A DNA stretch of 64,000 bases, taken from positions 1-64,000 of the forward strand of contig JAIXSM010000027.1 of NCBI GenBank assembly GCA_027484655.1, written 5' to 3'. Below are positions 31,680 through 40,110 of the stretch, in pieces. The translations under genes and the position numbers were made by a program. Under the pieces are notes generated by a model. That model was not told the origin of the DNA. It saw nothing but the letters and a program-made list of their open reading frames with translations, and ran no database searches. Numbering within the stretch: the stretch's first letter is position 1; every line of letters begins with the position of its first letter. Source of the stretch: Hyphomicrobiales bacterium. GTDB taxonomy: Bacteria > Pseudomonadota > Alphaproteobacteria > Rhizobiales > Beijerinckiaceae.

Positions 31680-33097
31680 TCGAGACGCTCCGTGGCTCCG
31701 CTCTCCCAGAGCGCGCAAACGGCTCCATGGTCGGTCTTGCCCGACGCTGTCCATCGCCACTCGGTCATGCGGACGATGATGCGCGGCACGAAGGCGAGCG
31801 GCAGCCGTGCGCGCAGGTGCGCGGAGAGGTCGCGACGCGACGTGCGCGCGCCATCCTCCAGCAAGATAACCGCAACGATGCGCTCGCCGCGGCGCGCATC
31901 GGGCGCGCCAAACACGGAAGCAGCCCGCACGCCCGAAAAGCCCTGCAGGACAGCCTCTATTTCTTCCGGGTAAACATTCTTGCCCGACGTGACGATCATG
32001 CGGTTCTGGCGGCCCACCAGATGCAGAAACCCGCCGTCATCGATGAAGCCGACATCGCCCACTGTCATGGCGCCATCGATCTCCTCGGGCGCGGGTCCGC
32101 CAAGAACATAGCCTGAGAACAAGTATTCGCTCTTCACGAAAATGCGGCCTGGTTCGCAAGCCGCGCAAAGGGACCCGTCGGGGCGACGGATCGCCAATGC
32201 GACGCCGTCAAAAGCTCGCCCCACGGCGGCCTCGGGGCACCCCTCGCCCGGCTTGCGCACGGCGATGAAACTCAGTTCCGATGCGCCATAAAACTCAACG
32301 AAGCCCGCGTTCGGCGCAAGCTGCGCCAACGCCGCGCCGGCAGAAGCGAACCACTTCGCGCCCGAAGAGAACGCCCAGCGCACATCGGGCAGCGCGGGGC
32401 CGCCCTGTTCCGTCAGCATTTTCCATTGCGTCGGCGCGCCGTAGGCGGCGGTGGCGCGCCATGCCGAGCCAAGTTGCAGCGCGCGGTCGGGGCGGAACGT
32501 GCGGCTGATGATGACGGTCGCGCCAATGTGCAGCGCGTGAACGGCCGCATAGAGAAACAGCGAGTGCGACATGGATCCCGGCGCCAGCACGATGTCGTTC
32601 TCGCCGAGGCCGAACTCGCGCGCGTCGCCCTCGAAACTCGCGACCCATGAACGATGGTTGCGCCGATATCCCTTTGGCCGTCCGGTCGAGCCGGACGTGA
32701 AGCCCACGTAGAACGGGGTCTCGGGCGTTGGGGAAACTGGTTGCGCTGCGCACGCGCGCAGAGCCGCTGCGCCGGCGGCGAATGTGGGGTCGCAAATGAG
32801 ATCGGGGGCAAGTCCCGCCAGAACATCCGCGATCATCGCCTGCGGCCATGTGGGATCGACCACAGCCCCGGTGCGTCCAGACCGGGCGCAGGCGAGAAAA
32901 TACGCCAAGAATTGCGGTGTGTTCCCAAGCAGCAGGGCGACCATCCGCCCACCGGGCGCATGGGCCTCCAGCGCGTTGACGGCGTGGCGGATGGCAGCCT
33001 CGAACGCGCCCCATGTGACGACCTGATCGTCGCACACAATCGCAGGCGCGTCGGGCTTGCGCTGCGCATGATCCGGGATGCGGCCGCCGACGATCAT
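31676..33097 (-). CDS. AMP-dependent acyl-CoA ligase (YhfT-like)
   Basis: 473 residues of the ANL superfamily, which forms acyl-AMP and then acyl-CoA. Motif A3 is FTSGSTGRPKG, A5 is FYGASELS, A7 MTVGDVGFIDDGGFLHLVGR, A8 RQNRMIVTSGKNVYPEEIE and A10 contains the catalytic Lys in TASGKTDH. It is short at the N-terminus, similar to B. subtilis YhfT. ATG at 33097 overlaps the bioY stop by 4 bp. In this operon the substrate could be a carboxylate linked to biotin metabolism (pimelate, biotin or fatty acid), but that is inference. Confidence 0.85.
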   Translation of the reverse strand: MIVGGRIPDHAQRKPDAPAIVCDDQVVTWGAFEAAIRHAVNALEAHAPGGRMVALLLGNTPQFLAYFLACARSGRTGAVVDPTWPQAMIADVLAGLAPDLICDPTFAAGAAALRACAAQPVSPTPETPFYVGFTSGSTGRPKGYRRNHRSWVASFEGDAREFGLGENDIVLAPGSMSHSLFLYAAVHALHIGATVIISRTFRPDRALQLGSAWRATAAYGAPTQWKMLTEQGGPALPDVRWAFSSGAKWFASAGAALAQLAPNAGFVEFYGASELSFIAVRKPGEGCPEAAVGRAFDGVALAIRRPDGSLCAACEPGRIFVKSEYLFSGYVLGGPAPEEIDGAMTVGDVGFIDDGGFLHLVGRQNRMIVTSGKNVYPEEIEAVLQGFSGVRAASVFGAPDARRGERIVAVILLEDGARTSRRDLSAHLRARLPLAFVPRIIVRMTEWRWTASGKTDHGAVCALWESGATERLE

Positions 33098-33639
33098 GGG
33101 CGTTGTGAATATCCTTTCTCCGGCAGGGAGCGGATGAGCAGCGCAGCGGCGACCGCCTTGAGCACGTCGCCGGGCAGGAACACCGACCCGGCGACGAGCG
33201 CCTTCCACAGATCAAGCCGCGCAGCGAACGCGAGATACGGAATGCCAAATGCGTAGATCACGAGCACACCGCCAACCAGCGAGGCGATGAGCGCGCGCGC
33301 GAGACGGCTTTGCAGCGGCAGCGCGCCCATGAGCCAACCCGTCGCGAACGCGCCGAACACCCAGCCGACCAGATACCCTGCCGTCGGCCCGAAGAACACG
33401 CCAACGCCGCCACGTCCGCCTGAAAGGAACGGCGCGCCCAGCGCCACGACGAAGAGAAACAGGCCAACAGCAAGCGCGCCGTTGCGCGCCCCGAGCAACA
33501 AGCCCGCCAGCATCACGCCGAGCGTCTGCGCGGTAATCGGCACGCCGGCTGCTATCGGGAGATCGAGACGGGGCAAAAGCCCAAGCGCGGCGATGAATGC
33601 GGCCAGCAGCGCGATACGAACAAGATTGCGGGTTTCCAA
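33094..33639 (-). CDS. bioY: Biotin ECF transporter substrate-binding component BioY
   Basis: The 181-residue membrane S-component binds biotin. It has six hydrophobic segments and the family motifs GVPITAQTLGVMLAGLLLGAR and FLSGGRGGVGVFFGPTAGYL. Start is TTG 33639 (METRNLVRIALLAAF), with CGGAG 8 bp upstream, 14 bp after bioN. Its stop overlaps the ligase start. With bioM and bioN it makes a complete ECF importer. Confidence 0.95.
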   Translation of the reverse strand: METRNLVRIALLAAFIAALGLLPRLDLPIAAGVPITAQTLGVMLAGLLLGARNGALAVGLFLFVVALGAPFLSGGRGGVGVFFGPTAGYLVGWVFGAFATGWLMGALPLQSRLARALIASLVGGVLVIYAFGIPYLAFAARLDLWKALVAGSVFLPGDVLKAVAAALLIRSLPEKGYSQRP

Positions 33640-33653
33640 CGTGAACTCCGGTG

Positions 33654-34256
33654 CTACTTGCGACTGCTGAACCCGCGCGCGTCAAGCGCGTCGCCGACGT
33701 GGTCCGCGAGACGGATCAAGTCATGCACCCAGGGCACGAGCAGGCGAATGGAGGGGCGACGTCCCGTGCGCGCGCGCCACGCCTCCTCGCGCCGACGCCA
33801 ATCCTCGAACAGCGTAGGCACGAAACGCACGACGAGAGCAACTGCAAGCCCAAGCCGTCGGGCGTCGAGGCCAAGGCGAGCCAGCGGGCGAAGCAGCGGC
33901 GCAATCGCGTCCATCATGGCCAGCATCGGCGTCGTCATAGACACGAGATCGGCGGCCAGAACGAGCAGCAGCAGACGCAGGACCACAGAAGCGGCAGTTG
34001 CGGCATCGGCCGCCAGATACTGCAAGAGGGCGATGCCGACCAGCAACGGAGCCAGGGGCGCGAGCAAAGCAAGGCGCTTCACGGCAGCGCGACCAAGGCT
34101 TGCATAGAGGGCAAGCACACCGGCGAGGCCGGCGGCGAGCCCCCACCATGCGGTGACCTGGAAGAAGAAGACGCTGCAGAGCGCTAGCGCCAGCAGCTTC
34201 CAGCCCGCTGGAACCCTGTGCAGCCATGTGCGTGAGCCTAGGGTCGCCGCGAGCAT
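33654..34256 (-). CDS. bioN: Biotin ECF transporter transmembrane (T) component BioN
   Basis: A 200-residue EcfT-type membrane coupling protein: several hydrophobic helices, LHRVPAGWKLLALAL near the N-terminus, and the coupling-helix motifs near the C-terminus around ALVVRFVPTLFEDWRRREEAWRARTGRR, containing the Ala-Arg-Gly-like signature (ARTGRR and DALDARGF). ATG 34256 shares one base with the bioM stop (TGATG). Confidence 0.9.
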   Translation of the reverse strand: MLAATLGSRTWLHRVPAGWKLLALALCSVFFFQVTAWWGLAAGLAGVLALYASLGRAAVKRLALLAPLAPLLVGIALLQYLAADAATAASVVLRLLLLVLAADLVSMTTPMLAMMDAIAPLLRPLARLGLDARRLGLAVALVVRFVPTLFEDWRRREEAWRARTGRRPSIRLLVPWVHDLIRLADHVGDALDARGFSSRK

Positions 34257-34975
34257 CAGCAAGTTCCCATGTTGTTGCGGCGCGCCATGGCGTGACCCCG
34301 GTAGGCGGCGATCACCTCGCCGGGCGCACCGTCCCTCTCGACGCCGCCGCCGCCAAGCCATAGGCAGCGCTCCATGTGCGTCAGCACATCGAGATCGTGG
34401 CTGGCGAGGACGAGGGTCTGCGGCAATGTGAGCAGCATATCCATGAGATCAAGCCGCGTCGGAAGGTCGAGGCTCGAGAACGGCTCATCGAGCACAAGAA
34501 CATCCGGGTTGGTTGCGACGACTGCGAGGATGCACAGGCGTTGCTTCTGCCCTTCGGAAAGTTCGTGCACGGCCGCATCGATCCACGTCGCGCATCCATT
34601 CGCGCCGAGGATGTCGCGAGCGCGACCGTCCGCCTCGCGCGGGGCGACGCCCTGCTCGCGCAAACCGAAAGACACTTCCTCCAGGACAGTGGGAAAGATG
34701 ATCTGGTGATCGGGATTCTGGAACACGAAGCCGACGCGACGGGGCAGATCGCGACGATTCTCCCGCACGTCGAGGCCATGAATGCGCACGCGCCCGGATT
34801 CAGGCAGAAGCAGCCCGTTGAACAGGCGCAGAAACGAGCTTTTTCCTGCGCCATTGTCGCCCAGCACGCCGATGCGCCGCTCGCTCAGGACCAGATCCAG
34901 CTCGCGAAAGACGATCGTCTCGCCACGCCGCAACGCGACGCGTTCGAATTCGATCGTCCGGTTGGCGTTGTTCAT
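34256..34975 (-). CDS. bioM: Biotin ECF transporter ATP-binding component BioM
   Basis: A 239-residue ABC ATPase: Walker A GDNGAGKSS, Q-loop GFVFQNPDHQI, signature LSEGQKQRLCILA, Walker B VLVLDEPFSSLD and the switch His in VLASHDLDVL. FQNPDHQ is typical of ECF ATPases. MNNANRTIEF at ATG 34975 is chosen; the frame upstream runs into the divergent oxidoreductase region. First gene of the operon bioM-bioN-bioY-ligase-thiolase. I see no BioR-type TTAT-ATAA palindrome in front of it. Confidence 0.92.
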   Translation of the reverse strand: MNNANRTIEFERVALRRGETIVFRELDLVLSERRIGVLGDNGAGKSSFLRLFNGLLLPESGRVRIHGLDVRENRRDLPRRVGFVFQNPDHQIIFPTVLEEVSFGLREQGVAPREADGRARDILGANGCATWIDAAVHELSEGQKQRLCILAVVATNPDVLVLDEPFSSLDLPTRLDLMDMLLTLPQTLVLASHDLDVLTHMERCLWLGGGGVERDGAPGEVIAAYRGHAMARRNNMGTC

Positions 34976-35093
34976 GGTGATCGCACCCATACCGACCGCT
35001 GGCCCGGACGGGCGCGCTTCCCTTCCATGGCAGCGGCGTGCTTTATCAGGCGCGGCGGAGATGTCCAACGACCTCCGAACTATGGAGGGGGCG

Positions 35094-36071
35094 ATGCTTG
35101 CAGGGTGGTATGAGCGGGGCGGACTGGCGCACGAGGTGATCCAGATCGGCGACATGCCGACGCCGGAAGCTGGGCCGGGGGAAATTCTCGTGCGCGTGCA
35201 TGCCTCCGGCATCAACCCGTCCGATTACAAGCGCCGCGGCAATGCGAAGGCGCCAACCGAATTTCCCCGCGTGGTGCCCCATTCCGACGGCGCCGGAGTC
35301 ATCGCTGCTATTGGGGTCGGCGTTGAGGGTTTTGCAGTGGGCGACCGCGTGTGGGTCTACCACGCCCAGTGGGGGCGCGCCTGCGGGACAGCAGCCGAGT
35401 ATGTGGCGCTTCCGGCCGCCCTCGTGCGGCCCCTCCCGGACGGCCTCACCTTCGAACAGGGAGCCTGCCTCGGCATTCCGGCCATGACCGCCCATCGGTG
35501 CGTGTTCGGCGGCGGCCCGGTGGAGGGCAAGACGGTTTACGTGCCGGCGGCAGCCGGGCGCGTCGGCGCATACGCCATACAGTTCGCCAAGCGGGGCGGC
35601 GCACGGGTCATCGCCAGCGCCGGCGACAAGGCGAAACGTGATGTGGCGGCCGCGCTCGGCGCCGATCTGGTGCTGGATCGCGCCGATCCCGACCTTGCCC
35701 GGCGTCTCATGGACGAGACCAACGGACGCGGGGTCGACCGCATCGTTGAGATCGACCTGCCCGGCAACATCAAGTTCGACGAAAGCGTCGTCGCGGACGG
35801 CGGCGGAATTGCGGTCTATGGCGCGAGCCCGCAGCCTGCCGCCGTGCTGACGCTCTCGCCCCGGCGCGCGCGCAACCTCGATGTGCAGGTGGTGTTCGTC
35901 TACACGCTCGCCCCGGCCATCGTCGAAGCAACCTGCAGGGGCGTTGGGGAAGCGGCAGCGGCGCTGACGCATCGCATCGCAGGCGTGTTTCCGCTACGGG
36001 ACATGGCGGCGGCGCACGAGGCGGCGGAGACGTCGAGCGGATCGGGCCACATCGTGGTCGCGATCCCCTGA
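35094..36071 (+). CDS. Zinc-less alcohol dehydrogenase/quinone oxidoreductase-like MDR protein
   Basis: A 325-residue medium-chain reductase superfamily member: GroES-like N-terminal part (LVRVHASGINPSDYKRRG, PHSDGAGVIAAIG) and an NAD(P)-binding part with VYVPAAAGRVGAYAIQFAKRGGARVIA. Cysteine/histidine zinc ligands are missing, so it is the quinone-oxidoreductase (QOR) type, reducing quinones or enals with NADPH. ATG 35094 has SD GGAGGGG. Physiological substrate unknown. Confidence 0.85.
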   Translation: MLAGWYERGGLAHEVIQIGDMPTPEAGPGEILVRVHASGINPSDYKRRGNAKAPTEFPRVVPHSDGAGVIAAIGVGVEGFAVGDRVWVYHAQWGRACGTAAEYVALPAALVRPLPDGLTFEQGACLGIPAMTAHRCVFGGGPVEGKTVYVPAAAGRVGAYAIQFAKRGGARVIASAGDKAKRDVAAALGADLVLDRADPDLARRLMDETNGRGVDRIVEIDLPGNIKFDESVVADGGGIAVYGASPQPAAVLTLSPRRARNLDVQVVFVYTLAPAIVEATCRGVGEAAAALTHRIAGVFPLRDMAAAHEAAETSSGSGHIVVAIP

Positions 36072-36088
36072 GCCGAGAGTCTCTGAAC

Positions 36089-36529
36089 ATGGCGTCAGCT
36101 GGCGTCTACACCACTCTCTTCCTCGCCGCGTTCCTCGCGGCGACGGTTGTGCCGTTCTCATCGGAAATCACGTTGACGGCGGCGCTCACGGCGAGCGCGC
36201 AGCCGTGGGCGCTGCTCATTGCGGTGGCGACGCTCGGCAATGTTCTGGGCTCAATCGTGAACTGGTGGCTGGGCCGCGCCCTTTCCCATGAACGATCGAC
36301 GCGCTTCCTGCGCGTCGATCCGACGAAGCTCGCGAGGGCGGAGGGCTGGTATCGGCGTTACGGCCGCTGGTCCCTGCTGATGAGCTGGGCGCCGATCATC
36401 GGCGACCCGCTGACCATCGTCGCAGGCTTCCTGCGCGAGCCGTTGCGCTTTTTCATTCCGGTGGTGACTGCGGCGAAGGCGGCCCGCTACATCGCAGTGG
36501 CCGCTATCGCCGCAGGGTTCATTGGCTGA
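36089..36529 (+). CDS. YqaA family (DedA/SNARE-associated) membrane protein
   Basis: A 146-residue inner-membrane protein with about four hydrophobic segments. SSEITLTAALTASAQPWALLIAVATLGNVLGSIVNWWLGRAL and, later, WSLLMSWAPIIGDPLTIVAG are diagnostic for YqaA (motif P-x-x-G-D-P-x-T). Members have DedA-like folds; function is poorly defined. Begins 17 bp after the oxidoreductase and probably shares its transcript; convergent with the aldolase gene. Confidence 0.88.
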   Translation: MASAGVYTTLFLAAFLAATVVPFSSEITLTAALTASAQPWALLIAVATLGNVLGSIVNWWLGRALSHERSTRFLRVDPTKLARAEGWYRRYGRWSLLMSWAPIIGDPLTIVAGFLREPLRFFIPVVTAAKAARYIAVAAIAAGFIG

Positions 36530-36531
36530 GA

Positions 36532-37242
36532 TCAGACGGGCAGACCCCGCAGACGCCTGGCCTTGCGCACCAGATAATCGAAGTTGATCTTGTGCTGCTC
36601 GGGCCGCTCGATCTTGTCGTGAAGCTTCATGACGTCGGAGAGCGGGAACTCGGTGGCGCCGCCGCCGGCCGCATCGACAAGCAGCTGAATCTGGCAGGCG
36701 TTCTCGAGCATGATCGTCAGGATCACGCACTCCTCGACGGAGCGCCCGACCACTGCGACGCCATGGTTGCGCAGATAGGCCGCCTTGTGCGGCCCCAGAG
36801 CCTTCGCGACGCCTGCGCCCATCTCCTTGCTGCGGATCAGGTCGATGGTGTCGGTGTAGTTGCCGATGCCGTCGGCGAACACGGCGCTGGGCTGGCTGTA
36901 GTAGCGCAGCGGCCGGCCCGTGGCGGACATCGCCACCGCATGGGTTGGATGGGCGTGAATGACCGCGTTCACATCCGGGCGGACCTTGAAGATCTCCGAG
37001 TGGATGTAGACTTCGCTATGGCGCGGGCCGCCGCCGGCGACCTTCTCGCCCTCAAGATTGCAGGTCACCATGTTCTCCATGGTGATCTCGTCGAGGCCGT
37101 AGCTGTGCGGCTTCATGAAGAAGTGGCTGGGGTCGCCCGGCACACGAACAGACACATGCCCGCGCGTAAAATCGCCCATTCCCGCCTCGTCCAGCACGAG
37201 ACCTGCGTCAATCAGCAGCTGCTGAGCCTCTTCCCTGGTCAT
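36532..37242 (-). CDS. Class II aldolase/adducin family protein
   Basis: A 236-residue protein with the metal-binding histidines of the class II aldolase fold: HAHPTH (residues around 95-100) and YLRNHGVAV. MxGxFTRGHVSVRVPG-like N-terminal motif FTRGHVSVRVPGDPSH is present. Members include fuculose-phosphate aldolase, ribulose-phosphate epimerase and decarboxylases; this subfamily is unassigned. ATG 37242 has GGGAG at 8-bp spacing. It is transcribed divergently from ridA. Confidence 0.85.
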   Translation of the reverse strand: MTREEAQQLLIDAGLVLDEAGMGDFTRGHVSVRVPGDPSHFFMKPHSYGLDEITMENMVTCNLEGEKVAGGGPRHSEVYIHSEIFKVRPDVNAVIHAHPTHAVAMSATGRPLRYYSQPSAVFADGIGNYTDTIDLIRSKEMGAGVAKALGPHKAAYLRNHGVAVVGRSVEECVILTIMLENACQIQLLVDAAGGGATEFPLSDVMKLHDKIERPEQHKINFDYLVRKARRLRGLPV

Positions 37243-37416
37243 CCATTTTCTCCCGACAGGATTGTTGTGCCTTGGTCGTCGCGCATTTGCCGGCCACTGG
37301 CAAGAGGCCCCCGGCGCGTTCGCGTGCGGCGGCCTGTTTGCGCGGCGGCCCGACTATGACATTTTGCGCCGCCGGCCCGCGGGGGGCCGCTTCACGTCGA
37401 CCCACAGAGGGGAACA

Positions 37417-37767
37417 ATGACCATTCAGCGTATCGGGGCGGGGCCTCGCATGAGCAAGGCCGTGGTGCACGGCGACACGGTGTATCTGGCGGGTCAGGTC
37501 GCCGACAAGACCAAGGGCGCCAGCGTCGCGGACCAGACGGCCGAGATCCTGGCCATCATCGATGATCTGCTCGCCCAGGCTGGCAGCGACAAGACGAAGA
37601 TCCTGTCCGCCACCATCTGGCTGACCGACATGAGCACGTTCCCGGAGATGAACTCCAAGTGGGACACGTGGGTGGTTCAGGGGGCCACGCCCGCCCGCGC
37701 CACGGTGCAGGCGAACCTCGCCGCGCCGGAGTACAAGGTCGAAATCGCCGTTATCGCGGCGCGTTGA
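37417..37767 (+). CDS. RidA (YjgF/YER057c/UK114) family reactive-intermediate deaminase
   Basis: A 116-residue member of the RidA family, which hydrolyses reactive enamines/imines formed by PLP enzymes. The family core GDTVYLAGQVAD, IWLTDMSTFPEMNSKWDTWV and the substrate Arg in PARATVQANLAAP are clear, with a Glu in [10 protein letters not shown] is AGAGGGGAACA. It overlaps the convergent MoeB-like gene by 17 bp. Confidence 0.92.
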   Translation: MTIQRIGAGPRMSKAVVHGDTVYLAGQVADKTKGASVADQTAEILAIIDDLLAQAGSDKTKILSATIWLTDMSTFPEMNSKWDTWVVQGATPARATVQANLAAPEYKVEIAVIAAR

Positions 37768-38533
37768 CGCCATTCAGCGGGTTCGACGGATCCCAGTCGT
37801 ACTGCAGCGTCTCCATCCGCATGCCCATGGCGTCGATGAGCAGCAGACGGCCGACAAGGGGTTCGCCGAACCCGCAGATGGCGCGGATCACCTCCAGCGC
37901 CATCAGCGAACCCAGAACGCCGGCCAGCGCGCCGAGAACGCCAGCCTCCGCGCACGCGGGCACCATGCCTGCGGGCGGGCGCTCGGGAAAAAGACAGCGA
38001 TAGGTGGGGTTGGGCGTTCCCGTCGGGCTCGCCTCGAACGGGCGGAGCGTCGTGAGCGACGCGTCGAACGCGCCCAGCGCTCCCGTCACCAGCGGCTTGC
38101 CCTCGAAAAAGCACGCATCGGACGCCGCATAACGCGTATCGAAGTTATCCGACCCGTCGGCGACGACATCGCACGCGCGCACCAGATCGCGGGCGTTCGC
38201 CTCGGTGAGACGCTGGGACAGAGGCGTTACCTTCACATGCGGGTTAAGGCGCGCTATGGCGTCCACGGCGCTGTCCACCTTGGGCCGGCCCACGTCCGGC
38301 GTACCGTGGATCACCTGCCGCTGGAGGTTGGACAGCGAAACGAGGTCGTCATCGGCGATGACAAGTTCGCCGACGCCCGCGGCCGCCAGATACTGCAGAA
38401 CGGGCGCGCCCAGCCCGCCGGCGCCGATCACAAGAACGCGCGCCGCCTTCAGCTTCGCCTGGCCCGGCCCGCCGACCTCGCGCAGGACGATATGGCGGGC
38501 GTAGCGTTCGATTTCCTCGGGGCTCAGCGCCAT
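37751..38533 (-). CDS. MoeB/ThiF/HesA family adenylyltransferase-like protein
   Basis: Activates the C-terminus of a ubiquitin-like sulfur carrier (MoaD, ThiS). The 260-residue protein has the nucleotide-binding [17 protein letters not shown], the Arg-finger-like [18 protein letters not shown] and [15 protein letters not shown]. One Cys is in NPTYRCLF (family CYRC has two), and there is another in VPACAEAG; the C-terminal CxxC zinc pair is missing, as the protein ends ...[13 protein letters not shown] 38533 suits GGGAG at 9 bp; ATG 38539 is alternative. A single homologue here does not tell whether molybdopterin or thiamine is served. Confidence 0.85.
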   Translation of the reverse strand: MALSPEEIERYARHIVLREVGGPGQAKLKAARVLVIGAGGLGAPVLQYLAAAGVGELVIADDDLVSLSNLQRQVIHGTPDVGRPKVDSAVDAIARLNPHVKVTPLSQRLTEANARDLVRACDVVADGSDNFDTRYAASDACFFEGKPLVTGALGAFDASLTTLRPFEASPTGTPNPTYRCLFPERPPAGMVPACAEAGVLGALAGVLGSLMALEVIRAICGFGEPLVGRLLLIDAMGMRMETLQYDWDPSNPLNGVNAPR

Positions 38534-38647
38534 TTTCATGTACTCCCGCCACGCGCTGCGATCCGCAGACGGCGCACACGCGGCTGCATGGAAGATGGGG
38601 CGGCGTGAGTCAATTCGACGCCGCAAACCCGTCCGCGCCAGAGCGCC

Positions 38648-38675
38648 TTGCGCCGGCGCGTTCGGGAACTATAGT
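38648..38675 (+). promoter_or_regulatory. Sigma-70-type promoter of argG
   Basis: TTGCGC (38648-38653) and TATAGT (38670-38675) with 16-bp spacer, 51 bp before the argG start. Confidence 0.6.
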
Positions 38676-38726
38676 GCGCCCCGCTTCGCGGGCGGTGCGC
38701 CCAGCCATTTTGCAGCGAGTTTTTGC

Positions 38727-39965
38727 ATGTCCACCCAAGGTGTAAAAAAAGTCGTGCTGGCCTATTCCGGCGGCCTCGACACCTCCATCATCCTCAAGTG
38801 GCTGCAGACGACCTACGACTGCGAGGTCGTGACGTTCACCGCTGACCTTGGTCAGGGTGAAGAGCTTGAGCCCGCACGCCAGAAGGCGCTGATGCTCGGC
38901 ATCAAGCCGGAAAACGTGTTCATCGAGGATCTGCGCGAGGAATTCGTGCGCGACTACGTGTTCCCGATGTTCCGCGCCAACGCGCAGTACGAAGGGCTGT
39001 ACCTGCTCGGCACCTCCATCGCCCGGCCGCTGATCGCCAAGAAGCAGATCGACATCGCTCGTCAGGTCGGCGCCGACGCGGTCGCCCACGGCGCCACCGG
39101 CAAGGGCAACGATCAGGTGCGTTTCGAGCTGTCGGCCTACGCGCTGGAGCCCGAAATCAAGGTCATCGCCCCCTGGCGCGAGTGGGATTTCCGCAGCCGC
39201 GAGCAGCTGATCGAATTCGCCGAGCAGCACCAGATCCCAATCGCCAAGGACAAGCGCGGCGAGGCGCCGTTCTCGGTGGACGCGAACCTCCTGCACTCCT
39301 CCTCCGAGGGCAAGGTGCTGGAAGATCCGTGGGTCGAGCCGCCGGAATATGTGCACATGCGCACGGTGTCTCCCGAAGAGGCGCCGGATCAGGTCACTGA
39401 AATCACCATTGATTTCGAGCGCGGTGACGCGGTGGCGGTGGATGGACAGAAGATGTCGCCTGCCACACTTCTCACCCACCTGAACGAGCTGGGGCGCGTC
39501 AACGGCATCGGCCGGCTCGATCTCGTCGAAAACCGTTTCGTGGGGATGAAGTCGCGCGGCGTGTACGAAACGCCGGGCGGCACGATCCTGCTCGCCGCCC
39601 ACCGCGGCATCGAGTCCATCACGCTGGACCGCGGCGCCGGGCATCTGAAGGACGAGCTGATGCCCCGCTATGCGGAGCTGATCTACAACGGCTTCTGGTT
39701 CTCGCCCGAGCGCGAGATGCTGCAGGCCCTCATCGACAAGAGCCAGGAGAACGTCAGCGGACGCGTCCGTCTCAAGCTCTACAAGGGCACGGCGCGCGTT
39801 GTTGGTCGTGAGAGCCCCTTCTCCCTGTACGATCAGGATCTTGTGACCTTCGAGGAAGGCGCGGTCGCCTATGACCACCGCGACGCGGCCGGCTTCATCA
39901 AGCTGAACGCCCTGCGACTGCGCACGCTCGCCAAGCGGGATCGCAAGCTCGGGCGCAAGGCCTGA
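38727..39965 (+). CDS. argG: Argininosuccinate synthase
   Basis: Joins citrulline and aspartate with ATP in arginine synthesis. The 412-residue protein starts [21 protein letters not shown], carrying the ATP pyrophosphatase P-loop SGGLDTS, and includes [27 protein letters not shown] and [15 protein letters not shown]. An in-frame opening upstream contains the promoter and is not coding. Spaced by a divergent promoter region from the MoeB-like gene. Confidence 0.98.
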   Translation: MSTQGVKKVVLAYSGGLDTSIILKWLQTTYDCEVVTFTADLGQGEELEPARQKALMLGIKPENVFIEDLREEFVRDYVFPMFRANAQYEGLYLLGTSIARPLIAKKQIDIARQVGADAVAHGATGKGNDQVRFELSAYALEPEIKVIAPWREWDFRSREQLIEFAEQHQIPIAKDKRGEAPFSVDANLLHSSSEGKVLEDPWVEPPEYVHMRTVSPEEAPDQVTEITIDFERGDAVAVDGQKMSPATLLTHLNELGRVNGIGRLDLVENRFVGMKSRGVYETPGGTILLAAHRGIESITLDRGAGHLKDELMPRYAELIYNGFWFSPEREMLQALIDKSQENVSGRVRLKLYKGTARVVGRESPFSLYDQDLVTFEEGAVAYDHRDAAGFIKLNALRLRTLAKRDRKLGRKA

Positions 39966-40110
39966 GTTTTCGGTTCCCTTAGCGGGCGCGATGGTGTAGG
40001 CGGAAGCCAATCCGGCCGTAGCGCCCGAACGTCACATCCAGAGCTAGTCTCCACGACAAGCCGCCTTGGCCCAGCGCCGGGGCGGTTTGCCGTGCATGGA
40101 ACGGACTCCC

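Noticed and set aside
30657-31973. 438-codon open frame antisense to the thiolase and ligase
   Set aside because: Arg-rich shadow frame; the opposite strand has clear enzyme motifs and coupled starts.
34976-35093. BioR operator before bioM
   Set aside because: No TTAT-N2-ATAA-type palindrome found in the divergent spacer.
38610-40010. 466-codon open frame antisense to argG
   Set aside because: Shadow of argG; covers its promoter and has no known domain.
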